Shown in pieces: positions 8,979 to 17,324 of a stretch of 40,301 nt of DNA (positions are counted from its first letter, which is position 1; the number at the start of each line of letters is the position of its first letter). The stretch spans positions 1 to 40,301 of the forward strand of contig NZ_JAGFNY010000017.1 of the NCBI RefSeq assembly GCF_019448115.1, in the 5' to 3' direction. The notes beneath the pieces were generated by a model. It searched no databases and was not told where the DNA came from. It worked only from the letters and a program-made list of their open reading frames with translations. The translations under genes and the position numbers were made by a program. The DNA is from Succinivibrio faecicola (lineage in GTDB: Bacteria; Pseudomonadota; Gammaproteobacteria; Enterobacterales; Succinivibrionaceae).

Positions 8979-10262
8979 ATGAAAGTATTAATTATCGGTA
9001 ACGGCGGCAGAGAGCACGCTTTAGCATACAGAGCAGCTCTGTCACCATTAGCACAGAAGGTTTTTGTAGCTCCTGGTAATCCTGGTACAGCATCAGAGCC
9101 TAAGATGGAGAACGTAAACATCGGTGTTGATGATATCGAAGGTTTAGTTGCTTTTGCTAAGAAAGAGGCAATTGATCTTACTATCGTTGGCCCTGAGGCT
9201 CCTTTAGTTGCAGGTGTTACAGATGCTTTTGAAAAGGAAGGCTTAAAAATCTTCGGACCTAGCAAGGCTGGAGCTCAGCTTGAAGGTTCAAAGTCTTTTA
9301 CAAAGGATTTCTTAAAGCGTCATAACATTCCAACTGCAGCTTATGAAGTTTTCACAAAAACTGATGCAGCTGTTGAATACATCAAGGCACAGGGCGCTCC
9401 TATCGTAATCAAGGCTGATGGTCTTGCAGCTGGTAAGGGTGTAGTTGTTGCCATGACTGAGCAGGAAGCTATCGATGCTGTTCACAGCATGTTAGATGAT
9501 CATCAGTTCGGAGATGCATCTGCTTCAGTTGTTATTGAAGAGTTCATGGAAGGTGAAGAGGCTTCTTTCATTGTAATGTCTGACACTCTAAATGCACTTC
9601 CTATGGCTACATCACAGGATCACAAGCGCGTAGGTGACGGTGATACTGGGCCTAATACAGGTGGTATGGGTGCTTACTCACCTGCACCTGTTGTAACAGA
9701 TGAGGTTTACAAGAAGGTTATGGATCGTATTATCAACCCTACCTTAAAAGGAATGGCTGATGACGGTATTCCATACAAGGGATTCTTATATGCAGGACTT
9801 ATGATTGATAAGAACGGTGATCCACGTGTTGTTGAATTCAACTGCCGTTTTGGTGATCCAGAAACTCAGCCAATCATGATGAGAATGCAGTCTGATCTTG
9901 TTGATCTTTGCTACAAAGCATGTACTGTTGGCGGACTTGCAAACGTTGAAATCAAATACGATCCACGTCCTGCAATCGGCGTTGTACTTGCAGCTCACAA
10001 TTACCCTGCATCACCAAGAAAGGGTGACAAGATCACTGGCCTTGATTACAAGGGCTCTGATGATGTTAAGGTATTCCAGGCTGGTACAAAGCAGGTAGGT
10101 GACGATATCGTAACCTCAGGTGGTCGTGTATTATGCGTTACCGCTTTAGGTGAAACTGTTGAAGATGCACGCAATAAGGCTTACGAGCATATCAAGCACG
10201 TAAACTTTGACGGCATGTTCTACAGAAATGATATCGCATGGCGTGCAATCAACCGCAAATAA
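8979..10262 (+). CDS. purD: Phosphoribosylamine-glycine ligase (GAR synthetase)
   Basis: The ATP-grasp enzyme that joins glycine to phosphoribosylamine, step two of purine synthesis. It has 427 residues, against about 429 in E. coli. The start MKVLIIGNGGREHALA is the family hallmark; further motifs are VGPEAPLVAG, KADGLAAGKGVVV, DHKRVGDGDTGPNTGGMGAY and the metal-binding VVEFNCRFGDPETQ. It begins 14 bases after the purH stop, with a GAGG ribosome site, so the pair is one operon as in E. coli. Confidence 0.97.
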   Translation: MKVLIIGNGGREHALAYRAALSPLAQKVFVAPGNPGTASEPKMENVNIGVDDIEGLVAFAKKEAIDLTIVGPEAPLVAGVTDAFEKEGLKIFGPSKAGAQLEGSKSFTKDFLKRHNIPTAAYEVFTKTDAAVEYIKAQGAPIVIKADGLAAGKGVVVAMTEQEAIDAVHSMLDDHQFGDASASVVIEEFMEGEEASFIVMSDTLNALPMATSQDHKRVGDGDTGPNTGGMGAYSPAPVVTDEVYKKVMDRIINPTLKGMADDGIPYKGFLYAGLMIDKNGDPRVVEFNCRFGDPETQPIMMRMQSDLVDLCYKACTVGGLANVEIKYDPRPAIGVVLAAHNYPASPRKGDKITGLDYKGSDDVKVFQAGTKQVGDDIVTSGGRVLCVTALGETVEDARNKAYEHIKHVNFDGMFYRNDIAWRAINRK

Positions 10263-10271
10263 GAGGATTAA

Positions 10272-11045
10272 ATGGCTGAGGAAATAATTAAGGAAAGTAT
10301 TCTTTTCTGTCTAACTTTCCTCGCCAATCTCTTTGCCAGTGTCTCCGGTGGAGGCGCTGGTTTCATCCAGTTTCCTGTTCTTATTCTATTAGGACTTCCA
10401 TTTGCAACAGCTTTAGGCACACATAAGGTTGCAGTTGTTTTCCTTGGAATTGGGGCACTGTCTAAAAAAGGTATTAGTAAGGATTTTAAATTTGACCGTG
10501 GCGTTGTTCTTTCAATGCTTCTTGTAGGTTGTCCTTGCGTAGTACTTGGATCAGTAATTGTTATTTCAGTTCCTTCAGCAATCGCACAGATTTGTCTTGG
10601 TTTTATTACCATTGCTTCAGGTATTTACACATTATTTAAAAAGAGTTTCGGCTCAACAGGTATTTCAAACCGCTCCTTAAAAAGAACCATACTTGGTGCT
10701 ACCCTATTAGGTCTTGTAGGTCTGTTCTCAGGATCTCTGTCATCTGGTGCAGGTCTTTTTGCAACTCTTACTTTAGTAACCATTTTCGGATTGGAACTTA
10801 AAAGAGCTATTATGCATACAATGATTTTTGTTGCGACAATATGGAATGCAATCGGAGCATTTACAGTTGGAGCTTTGACATCTATATGTTATCAATGGCT
10901 TCCTGTAATGATAGCTGCAGCTTTTTTAGGATCTTTTCTTGGAACAACACTGCTGATAAAGATGCCAGTTAGAAACGTAAGAATCATTATGTCAGCAGTA
11001 TCTGTATTGAGTGGCGTTATTCTTATTGCAGAAGGTATCAGTTAG
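10272..11045 (+). CDS. TauE/SafE (TSUP) family membrane permease
   Basis: A 257-residue integral membrane protein with about eight hydrophobic spans and the two-fold repeated TSUP motifs: SGGGAGFIQFPVLILLGLP near the N-terminus and FSGSLSSGAGLF around the middle. Family members export or import sulfite, sulfoacetate, taurine-type or other organic anions; the substrate cannot be read from sequence. It starts 9 bases after purD, with an AAGAGGA site overlapping the purD stop, so it is probably the third gene of the pur operon, an unexpected partner. Its stop codon overlaps the stop of the convergent yjaG-like gene by 4 bases. Confidence 0.85.
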   Translation: MAEEIIKESILFCLTFLANLFASVSGGGAGFIQFPVLILLGLPFATALGTHKVAVVFLGIGALSKKGISKDFKFDRGVVLSMLLVGCPCVVLGSVIVISVPSAIAQICLGFITIASGIYTLFKKSFGSTGISNRSLKRTILGATLLGLVGLFSGSLSSGAGLFATLTLVTIFGLELKRAIMHTMIFVATIWNAIGAFTVGALTSICYQWLPVMIAAAFLGSFLGTTLLIKMPVRNVRIIMSAVSVLSGVILIAEGIS

Positions 11046-11635
11046 TCTTCAAGTGTTAGACCAATATTACTTACGCCTTCGTTTAAACCTAATTTCTTAA
11101 GTTTAGCTGTAAGTGATGCATCTCTTTTAGCATCTTTCAGCAACTCAAGAAGCTCAACCTGAAAATTAACTTCATCGTCAACTTCTTTTATTTCGCGAAG
11201 CTCTTCATCTGAAAAGTCTGAATCTGACTCCTGCTCTATTTTTCTTACAACACCTGCTAAAGATGCTTTTGAAGCCATAAGAGCTTCTTCACCTTCATGC
11301 ATAACAATTGCAAGAACAGATGCACTAAGGGCTATTGTTGCATCCAAAGAAAACAGATCACCTACAGATAGCTCCTGTTTTTCATCATCTAATAGATAAG
11401 GCTCCAGCTCGTCTAAGGTCTCTTCGAGATCGATGTGATTGAATTTATCCTGATGAAACTGCCACATGGTATCAAGTGTTTTTGAAAACATCTTTTTACC
11501 ACCCTTTACATCATTAACATCACACCATAGTGCATAATTTGGGTACTGTCTTTGAGCAAGAACAAGAGCGAACAAACTCTGTCTCCATGGACTTAATTTG
11601 CATAGGATAGGATAGAATTTCTCGCCAAAAATCAT
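11042..11635 (-). CDS. yjaG: YjaG family protein (DUF416)
   Basis: A soluble protein of about 197 residues, similar in length and pattern to E. coli YjaG (196 residues). Shared elements include the early L..W....F......R.YPNYA.WC segment, a central FSLDATIALSASV resembling YjaG's PAIDACVALSELV, and the C-terminal SNIGL. The function of the family is unknown. I chose the ATG at 11635 because GAGG stands seven bases before it; the frame extends to a TTG at 11647 that has no ribosome site. In E. coli yjaG is directly upstream of hupA and close to purHD and rsd, the same company as here. It is convergent with, and overlaps by 4 bases, the TSUP permease gene. Confidence 0.85.
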   Translation of the reverse strand: MIFGEKFYPILCKLSPWRQSLFALVLAQRQYPNYALWCDVNDVKGGKKMFSKTLDTMWQFHQDKFNHIDLEETLDELEPYLLDDEKQELSVGDLFSLDATIALSASVLAIVMHEGEEALMASKASLAGVVRKIEQESDSDFSDEELREIKEVDDEVNFQVELLELLKDAKRDASLTAKLKKLGLNEGVSNIGLTLED

Positions 11636-11828
11636 GACAAACCTCAAAATAACTAATCAAAACTGCGAAAAATGTATATTTTATGCTGTTTTATATAATG
11701 AATACCTAATAAACATATTGTATACTAAAAAACAGGATTTTTTATATTAATATAACATAGCATATAGAAGTCTTAACTACCGCAAAATCTACTTAGCAAT
11801 GCATGTTCTTTTTTACGAGGGCTTTGCT

Positions 11829-13496
11829 ATGGAATGTTTTGTTTCAAATAGTTTAGACTTTGAAAAAAAATATACAATGATTTCAGAAGATTACATCTCG
11901 AAAGAAGCCATCGGAGTAGGATTTACAAAAGGCCCTCTTTCGAAAAAACACAACAAATTTATTTTTGGAACATTCTTTGTCGCCTTAGCGCTGTCAATAG
12001 CTACTAACCAGGACTTATACTCTTCAGAAGAAGAGGATCTCGTTGCTTCCAATACAAAAGATAATTCAGGTTTTCTATATTCACCAGAGGCTGATGATGC
12101 ATCTGATGAATTAGTTCCATTGGCTCAAACCTATGCATCAACAACTTCTGATAAAAAAGAAGCTTTAGAAAACTATGATGACGGTCTGTCAGATGTTGAC
12201 CTTGCTGATGCTGATGCTCAGATAAATAAAGAAGTTTCTGCTCTTGCAACAAATACTGACAAAAATCAGACTCGTGCATACAGTGCTAAATGGATGTCAG
12301 AAACAGTTCAAAGCGGTGACAGTATTTCTTCCATATTTAAAGATCTGAATATTTCAGCTTCTACTCTTGCAAATATGGTTGGTTCTGATGCCGCTATCAA
12401 GAAAAAAGTTAATAATCTGAAAATCGGTGAAAGTCTATCATTCCTCGTATCAGATAACGGCGAACTTCTTGTATTCATTAAACAGGTATCTGACAAAGAA
12501 CAGATTCGTTTCTATAAAAATGCCAACGGATATTCATCTGTTTATGAAAAGCTTGGCTCTTACGCTTTAGATGATAATACAGCAAACTCTGCTGCTGAAT
12601 TAGCTTTTGCAGAAAATGAAACCAAGGTTGAACAGAAGGTTACACAGGCTCCTGTTACAGCACCGGCTATTGAGCAGAAGAAATCAAGTTTTGAGAGCAG
12701 AGGCAGACTTGTACTGGTTACCATCAATCATGGTGAAACCTTCTCTCAGGCTGCTAACAGAGCAGGCATTACCTATAATGAAATTAACAAAATTATTCAG
12801 ATGTTCAAGGGTAAGATTCTGTTCTCAAGAAATATTCGCTCAGGCGATACCATGAGAGTACTGTTTGACAAGGCTAACGGTCAGGGAAAGATTCAGGCTG
12901 TTGAATTCAATCTAACTCGTGGTGGAAAGATCGCTACATACCTCAACGCCGCAGATGGAAGATACTATGATGAGAATGGTGTTAATGATACAGCAACAAC
13001 ATTTGCGCGATTCCCATTCCATGCCAGGGTAAGAGTAACATCTCCATTTAACCCTGCAAGACGACATCCTGTTACTGGTAGAGTTCGTCCTCACAATGGT
13101 GTAGATTTCGGTCTTCCTGTCGGTAGCGTAATTTTTGCTCCATCAAATGGTGTAGTTGACAAGGCCGCATTCTCTAGATCAGCTGGATACTATATCGTTT
13201 TAAGACACCATGGCGGTTATTCAACAGTTTATATGCATCTATCAAAGCTTTCAGTAAAGCCTGGTCAGAGAGTTAAGGCTGGTAACATAATTGCTCGTTC
13301 TGGTAATACAGGTATTTCAACTGGTCCCCATCTGCACTATGAAGTACGTGTAAACGGAAGAGCTGTTAATCCTCTGAGAGTAAAACTTGAAAGCTCAAGT
13401 TCAACTGTTAACTCAAAGGCAAGAAAGGCTTTTGCAGTTTCTGTTCAGAAATACAAAAAGGAATTACATCAGAATAACCTGATGGCAAAACTATAA
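11829..13496 (+). CDS. mepM: M23 family murein DD-endopeptidase, MepM-like
   Basis: A 555-residue cell-wall hydrolase predicted to cut peptidoglycan cross-links in the periplasm so that new strands can be inserted. An N-terminal cytoplasmic segment of about 40 residues is followed by a signal anchor (FIFGTFFVALALSIATN), a low-complexity Asp/Ser/Ala stretch, two OapA/LysM-like regions (VQSGDSISSIFKDL and INHGETFSQAANRAG), and a C-terminal LytM domain. In that domain HNGVDFG gives His422 and Asp426, and HLHYE gives His501 and His503 as zinc and catalytic residues. All are present, so it should be active, unlike EnvC/NlpD-type activators. The start is the ATG at 11829, which has GAGGG eight bases upstream; an earlier ATG at 11799 has no ribosome site. 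A terminator follows. Confidence 0.9.
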   Translation: MECFVSNSLDFEKKYTMISEDYISKEAIGVGFTKGPLSKKHNKFIFGTFFVALALSIATNQDLYSSEEEDLVASNTKDNSGFLYSPEADDASDELVPLAQTYASTTSDKKEALENYDDGLSDVDLADADAQINKEVSALATNTDKNQTRAYSAKWMSETVQSGDSISSIFKDLNISASTLANMVGSDAAIKKKVNNLKIGESLSFLVSDNGELLVFIKQVSDKEQIRFYKNANGYSSVYEKLGSYALDDNTANSAAELAFAENETKVEQKVTQAPVTAPAIEQKKSSFESRGRLVLVTINHGETFSQAANRAGITYNEINKIIQMFKGKILFSRNIRSGDTMRVLFDKANGQGKIQAVEFNLTRGGKIATYLNAADGRYYDENGVNDTATTFARFPFHARVRVTSPFNPARRHPVTGRVRPHNGVDFGLPVGSVIFAPSNGVVDKAAFSRSAGYYIVLRHHGGYSTVYMHLSKLSVKPGQRVKAGNIIARSGNTGISTGPHLHYEVRVNGRAVNPLRVKLESSSSTVNSKARKAFAVSVQKYKKELHQNNLMAKL

Positions 13497-13512
13497 ATAA
13501 TTTTTCCTCCAG

Positions 13513-13541
13513 ATAGGCCTCTTTTTAAGAGGCCTATATTT
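13513..13541 (+). terminator. Rho-independent terminator of the MepM gene
   Basis: An 11-bp perfect stem ATAGGCCTCTT/AAGAGGCCTAT with a T3 loop and an ATTTTA tail, 17 bases after the stop codon. Confidence 0.85.
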
Positions 13542-13650
13542 TACCTCATGTTTTTTATGACTTTTCTTTAGTTCTTTGACTGTTGTATCAAATTAAATCT
13601 CAAACTTTTGGTATGTTTAAGACATAATAATAAACATAAGAGGTAGAGCT

Positions 13651-14157
13651 ATGGGTGTATCAGATTTTGGTAAAAAATTTAATACCACACTACAGAATGT
13701 TGATGAGAAATACAGCTGGATCAATGACATGATCAAAGCACGACAGGAGCTTGTAATCATGTATATAAAGCTTCTCAACGTATCCTTATCAAGAAGTTCA
13801 AACCAAAAAGATGTATGTTATCCATCTTATGAGGATGTCACAGATTTCTGTAATCACCTAATCGATTATATTTCCCATGGTCATTTTGACCTCTATCCAA
13901 AGATAATTGAGCTTATCGAAAACTGCTCTGGCCGTTCTTTATCAATTGCTAACAGAACAATGCCAAGGATCGAGCAGACAACTGACTTTTTAATGAAATT
14001 TACTGACAAATATGCTGATGATCTTGATGAAGGAAAGATGCAGACTTTAAAAAAGGATCTTGAATCAGTTGGTAAATGTCTTGAACTTAGACTAAAAAAT
14101 GAGGACCGACTTATCATCGCGCTCAGACTTGTTCATACTATAGTAACTCAAATTTAA
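13651..14157 (+). CDS. rsd: Rsd/AlgQ family regulator of sigma-70
   Basis: A 168-residue helical protein (E. coli Rsd has 158). The family pattern is visible: W-x6-R near residues 23-31, then LxxxYxKLL, then FCNHLIDYISHGHFDLYPKI, which matches E. coli FCQSLVDYLSAGHFSIYERI closely, and a C-terminal helix with LxLRLKNEDRLI (E. coli ALEARFVLEDKLI). Rsd binds the housekeeping sigma factor and keeps it from core RNA polymerase, favouring alternative sigma factors in stationary phase. In E. coli it also stimulates SpoT when bound by HPr. An AGAGG site precedes the ATG. It is monocistronic, followed by a strong terminator. The neighbours (yjaG, hup, purHD) match its position in E. coli. Confidence 0.85.
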   Translation: MGVSDFGKKFNTTLQNVDEKYSWINDMIKARQELVIMYIKLLNVSLSRSSNQKDVCYPSYEDVTDFCNHLIDYISHGHFDLYPKIIELIENCSGRSLSIANRTMPRIEQTTDFLMKFTDKYADDLDEGKMQTLKKDLESVGKCLELRLKNEDRLIIALRLVHTIVTQI

Positions 14158-14174
14158 AGAACATTCTTTTAATT

Positions 14175-14206
14175 AAAACCTTTCTGCATTTTCAGAAAGG
14201 TTTTTT
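14175..14206 (+). terminator. Rho-independent terminator of rsd
   Basis: A 12-bp perfect stem AAAACCTTTCTG/CAGAAAGGTTTT, loop CATTTT, continuing into a T tract. It starts 18 bases after the rsd stop. Confidence 0.9.
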
Positions 14207-14286
14207 AAATAGAAAATCAAAAAATAAGTTCATATCAAAAAGCAAAAACTGTAACCTATGTTTGTTATTTAATAAAGAAGCTGGAA

Positions 14287-14327
14287 AGCCGGCGTTTAAT
14301 GATGCAGCATCACTATTTGAACCGGCT
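14287..14327 (-). terminator. Nested hairpin after radA, possible terminator
   Basis: An outer stem AGCCGG/CCGGCT encloses an inner hairpin TGATG-CAG-CATCA. It lies 12 bases beyond the radA stop on the minus strand. The downstream sequence is pyrimidine-rich but lacks a clean T run, so termination is likely but not certain. Confidence 0.5.
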
Positions 14328-14338
14328 CTTTTACAGAA

Positions 14339-15715
14339 TTAGATAAGATTAAACAGATCTGATACGCGGCGCACTGTGATAACCTGTACGCCGTTTTCTT
14401 TTTTCCTTGGAGCATTGTCATAAGGAACAATGATCTTTACAAAGCCCTGTTTTACAGCTTCACTGATTCTTTCCTGGCCATATGCCACAGGTCTAATCTC
14501 ACCAGTTAATCCAATTTCGCCAAAAGCGATTGTACCTTTATCAATTGGCTTGTTTTTAAATGATGATATAAGAGCTAAAACTAACGGAACATCAGCTGAT
14601 GTATCTTCAATCTTTAAACCACCAACAATATTCACAAATACGTCCTGATCTGCAAGAGCAAAGCCTGCATGTCTGTGTAGAACAGACAGAATCATAGATA
14701 ATCTATTCTGATCGGTACCTAATGACAAACGCCTTGGATTATTAAAAATAGAAGAATCAACTAGAGACTGAAGCTCAACAAGAAGTGGTCTTGTACCTTC
14801 CCAGGTAACCATTGCAAGAGAGCCTGGTGCTACCTGTTCCTGACGATTCAAAAAAATTGCTGATGGATTTTTAACTTCAACAAGACCGCCATCTGTCATT
14901 GCAAATACACCGATCTCATTTACAGCACCGAATCTGTTTTTCTGACAGCGTAAAGTTCTATAGCGCATATCAGTACCAGCCTCAAGTATCACTGAGCAGT
15001 CAACACAATGCTCTAGGATCTTAGGACCTGCCAGTGTACCATCCTTTGTAACATGGCCAATCATAAAGACTGCTATGTTAGATTTTTTTGCAAACTGAGT
15101 TAATGCTGCAGCGCCTTCACGAACCTGAGAGACAGATCCTGGTGCTGATTCTATGCCATCAACATGCATAACCTGTATAGAATCAACTATTAAAACTTCA
15201 GGTTTTAACTCTCCAGCCATCTGACAGATCTGATCTATTGAGGTCTGAGCTGCTATCTTTATACCATTAGAATTTATCTTAAGACGATTAGCTCTGATTG
15301 CAACCTGCTGCAAAGACTCCTCGCCAGTTACATATAAAACTTTATGTGACTGACAGAGTTTTCCTACAGTCTGCAAAAGTAGTGTTGATTTACCTGCACC
15401 TGGATTACCACCAATAAGAACAACAGATCCAGCGACAATGCCTCCACCTAAAACTCTGTCAAACTCGCTGTAACCAGTTGAAACTCTCTGTTTTGAAGTT
15501 AGATCAACACCTGACAGGTCATATACAGTATTCTCTGTTGCTCCTGCAAAACCGCTGAGAGCTCTTGCAGCAGCTTTTGAGCCTGCTGAAGGAGCAGACG
15601 ATTCAATTACCTCAGAAATTGAAGCAGCCTCTCCACATTCTGAGCAGATACCCTGCCATCTTGGATAGCGGGCTCCACAGGCTGAACAGATATAAATACT
15701 TTTAGACTTTGCCAT
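14339..15715 (-). CDS. radA: DNA repair protein RadA/Sms
   Basis: A 458-residue RecA-like, DnaB-type helicase that promotes branch migration and processing of recombination intermediates. Order of parts: a C4 zinc finger (CSACG...CSECG, residues 10-27), the RecA-fold ATPase with Walker A GGNPGAGKST at 102-111 and Walker B VLIVDSIQ near 174-181, the RadA-specific KNRFG at 259-263, and a C-terminal Lon-protease-like domain from about residue 310. Full length (E. coli 460). It begins 5 bases after serB and is the last gene of the prfC-tatD-serB-radA unit. The serB-radA pairing is also found in E. coli. Confidence 0.97.
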   Translation of the reverse strand: MAKSKSIYICSACGARYPRWQGICSECGEAASISEVIESSAPSAGSKAAARALSGFAGATENTVYDLSGVDLTSKQRVSTGYSEFDRVLGGGIVAGSVVLIGGNPGAGKSTLLLQTVGKLCQSHKVLYVTGEESLQQVAIRANRLKINSNGIKIAAQTSIDQICQMAGELKPEVLIVDSIQVMHVDGIESAPGSVSQVREGAAALTQFAKKSNIAVFMIGHVTKDGTLAGPKILEHCVDCSVILEAGTDMRYRTLRCQKNRFGAVNEIGVFAMTDGGLVEVKNPSAIFLNRQEQVAPGSLAMVTWEGTRPLLVELQSLVDSSIFNNPRRLSLGTDQNRLSMILSVLHRHAGFALADQDVFVNIVGGLKIEDTSADVPLVLALISSFKNKPIDKGTIAFGEIGLTGEIRPVAYGQERISEAVKQGFVKIIVPYDNAPRKKENGVQVITVRRVSDLFNLI

Positions 15716-15720
15716 ATTTT

Positions 15721-16596
15721 CTAAGAATTAAGTTTTAACAGTAATGCAACTGCTGATAAATCAGAGTAGCTGATTGAAAAAGGTGCTTTTTGCTTTACTA
15801 ATGGTTTTGCGTGATAGGCAACACCTAAACCTGCAACCTCAATCATTTTAAGATCGTTTGCTCCATCGCCTAAAACGACAATCTGCTCTTTTTCGATGCC
15901 ATGCTTTTGAGAAAGCTCAAGAACACCTTCTCTCTTTACCTCTGCATCAACAATTCTCTTATCAACTTTTCCTGTTAACTTTCCATCAACAATTTCAAGA
16001 GAATTTGCATAAACAGCATCAAGGTTGTATTTCTTTTCAAGAACGCAGATTAGCTGTTCAAAACCACCAGAACAGATAGCCTTATAAAAACCATTATCTG
16101 ATGCAGTCTTCATAAGATAATCAAGACCATCAGTCTCTTTCATGATTTTTTTAACATCTTCAATTACATTAGCATCGCCATCTTTGAGCATTGATACACG
16201 CTTTGTAAGAGAGGTAGCAAAATCAAGACCACCGTGCATAGCCTGTGATGTAATCTGTGCTACTTTGTCAAAAACACCAAGACGACGAGCAATTTCATCA
16301 ATACCTTCAATCTGAACTGAGGTCATATCCATATCTAGACAAATCTGACCTTTCTTTTTTAAAGTTGGGAAGGTTATATTTGCCCATACATCAAAGTCAA
16401 AGCTGTTTTCCTCTACAGCCTTCTTTACACGCTCATGAGCATCATCAAGATCTGCTTTATACAATGCAGCCTTGTGATTATTCTCAGATAGGATCTTCTC
16501 ATCAGTAAGTTTTAGATTGCAGATCTCTTCAACTAATGATTTTGCTTTCTGAATATCAAAGGAGTTATCTTTTTTTACAATATATACTAAGCTCAT
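15721..16596 (-). CDS. serB: Phosphoserine phosphatase
   Basis: The last step of serine synthesis: hydrolysis of O-phosphoserine in the cytoplasm. A 291-residue HAD enzyme with an N-terminal extension of about 80 residues. Motif I is LDMDMTSVQIE with the nucleophile Asp88 and Asp90, motif II includes CSGGF, and motif IV is VLGDGANDLKM. The third motif I position is Met, as often in SerB, followed by Thr. Its ATG overlaps the tatD stop codon (ATGA), so the two are translationally coupled. radA follows 5 bases later. Confidence 0.95.
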   Translation of the reverse strand: MSLVYIVKKDNSFDIQKAKSLVEEICNLKLTDEKILSENNHKAALYKADLDDAHERVKKAVEENSFDFDVWANITFPTLKKKGQICLDMDMTSVQIEGIDEIARRLGVFDKVAQITSQAMHGGLDFATSLTKRVSMLKDGDANVIEDVKKIMKETDGLDYLMKTASDNGFYKAICSGGFEQLICVLEKKYNLDAVYANSLEIVDGKLTGKVDKRIVDAEVKREGVLELSQKHGIEKEQIVVLGDGANDLKMIEVAGLGVAYHAKPLVKQKAPFSISYSDLSAVALLLKLNS

Positions 16597-17324
16597 CTGC
16601 TGTTTTCCAAAATTGAATTTATATTATTTGAAATGATATTCTGTAATGACTCATATTCTACATGAGTTATTTCACAAAGTTTCTGATAATATGATTTTAT
16701 TGCATCTAAATCATATTCAGATAAAGACTTTTCTTCATAGTCAGATTCAAGAACAAGACCTTCAGGTCCTATGCAGTCTATAACCTCAAGCATCTTTTTT
16801 GATGGTTTCAGGATCTGATGGCCCAAGGATAGATAAAAACCTAGCTTTCTGTATTCTTTTGCTATCTGCACAGAGCTGTTAAATCCATGAACAATACCTG
16901 TAACAAAACCTTTGTATTTTTTTAAACATTCTAGAACTTCATTATGAGTGCCTCTTACATGTAAACACAGAGGTTTTGAATATTCACAGGCCATTTTTAG
17001 CTGTTTGTTGAAGGATTTTAACTGAATTTCAAAAGGAACTGAGCAGAAACTATCAAGACCGCATTCACCAATACCTGAAATTCTAGGATCTGATATTAGT
17101 TCATCCAAGTCTGAATCTGAATCTTTAAAAGAATCAGAAAACCAGGGATGAATGCCAGCAAATAATTTTATCAATGAGTTATCTTTTACAAGATTCAACT
17201 GCTCTTTTACATTTTTGGTGGTGACAGAAGAGCTTAAGATAGTGAGATTTCTATCCTTAAGGGATGACACAAGCTTTAGGGCACTGTTAAGTGCCCCAAG
17301 ATGCATGTGAGCATCAATTAGCAT
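16593..17324 (-). CDS. TatD family metal-dependent hydrolase (YjjV-like)
   Basis: A 243-residue TIM-barrel metallohydrolase of the TatD DNase family. The metal ligands are visible: DAHMHL (His6, His8), GIGECGLD (Glu), a His in LHVRG, another in VHGFNSS and a late Asp in LESDYE. Members remove nucleotides from DNA ends or act on small substrates; the exact role of this one is unknown. It is a little shorter than E. coli TatD (260) and closer to the YjjV branch, which in E. coli lies near prfC and serB-radA. The start overlaps the prfC stop by one base (TAATG) and the stop overlaps the serB start by 4 bases. Confidence 0.88.
   Translation of the reverse strand: MLIDAHMHLGALNSALKLVSSLKDRNLTILSSSVTTKNVKEQLNLVKDNSLIKLFAGIHPWFSDSFKDSDSDLDELISDPRISGIGECGLDSFCSVPFEIQLKSFNKQLKMACEYSKPLCLHVRGTHNEVLECLKKYKGFVTGIVHGFNSSVQIAKEYRKLGFYLSLGHQILKPSKKMLEVIDCIGPEGLVLESDYEEKSLSEYDLDAIKSYYQKLCEITHVEYESLQNIISNNINSILENSR

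Noticed and set aside
8936-9265. Minus-strand frame of 109 codons across the purH/purD junction
   Set aside because: It is antisense to well-supported genes and shows no family features or ribosome site.
10268-10612. Minus-strand frame of 114 codons opposite the TSUP gene
   Set aside because: It is antisense to a clear membrane protein gene and has no recognisable domain.
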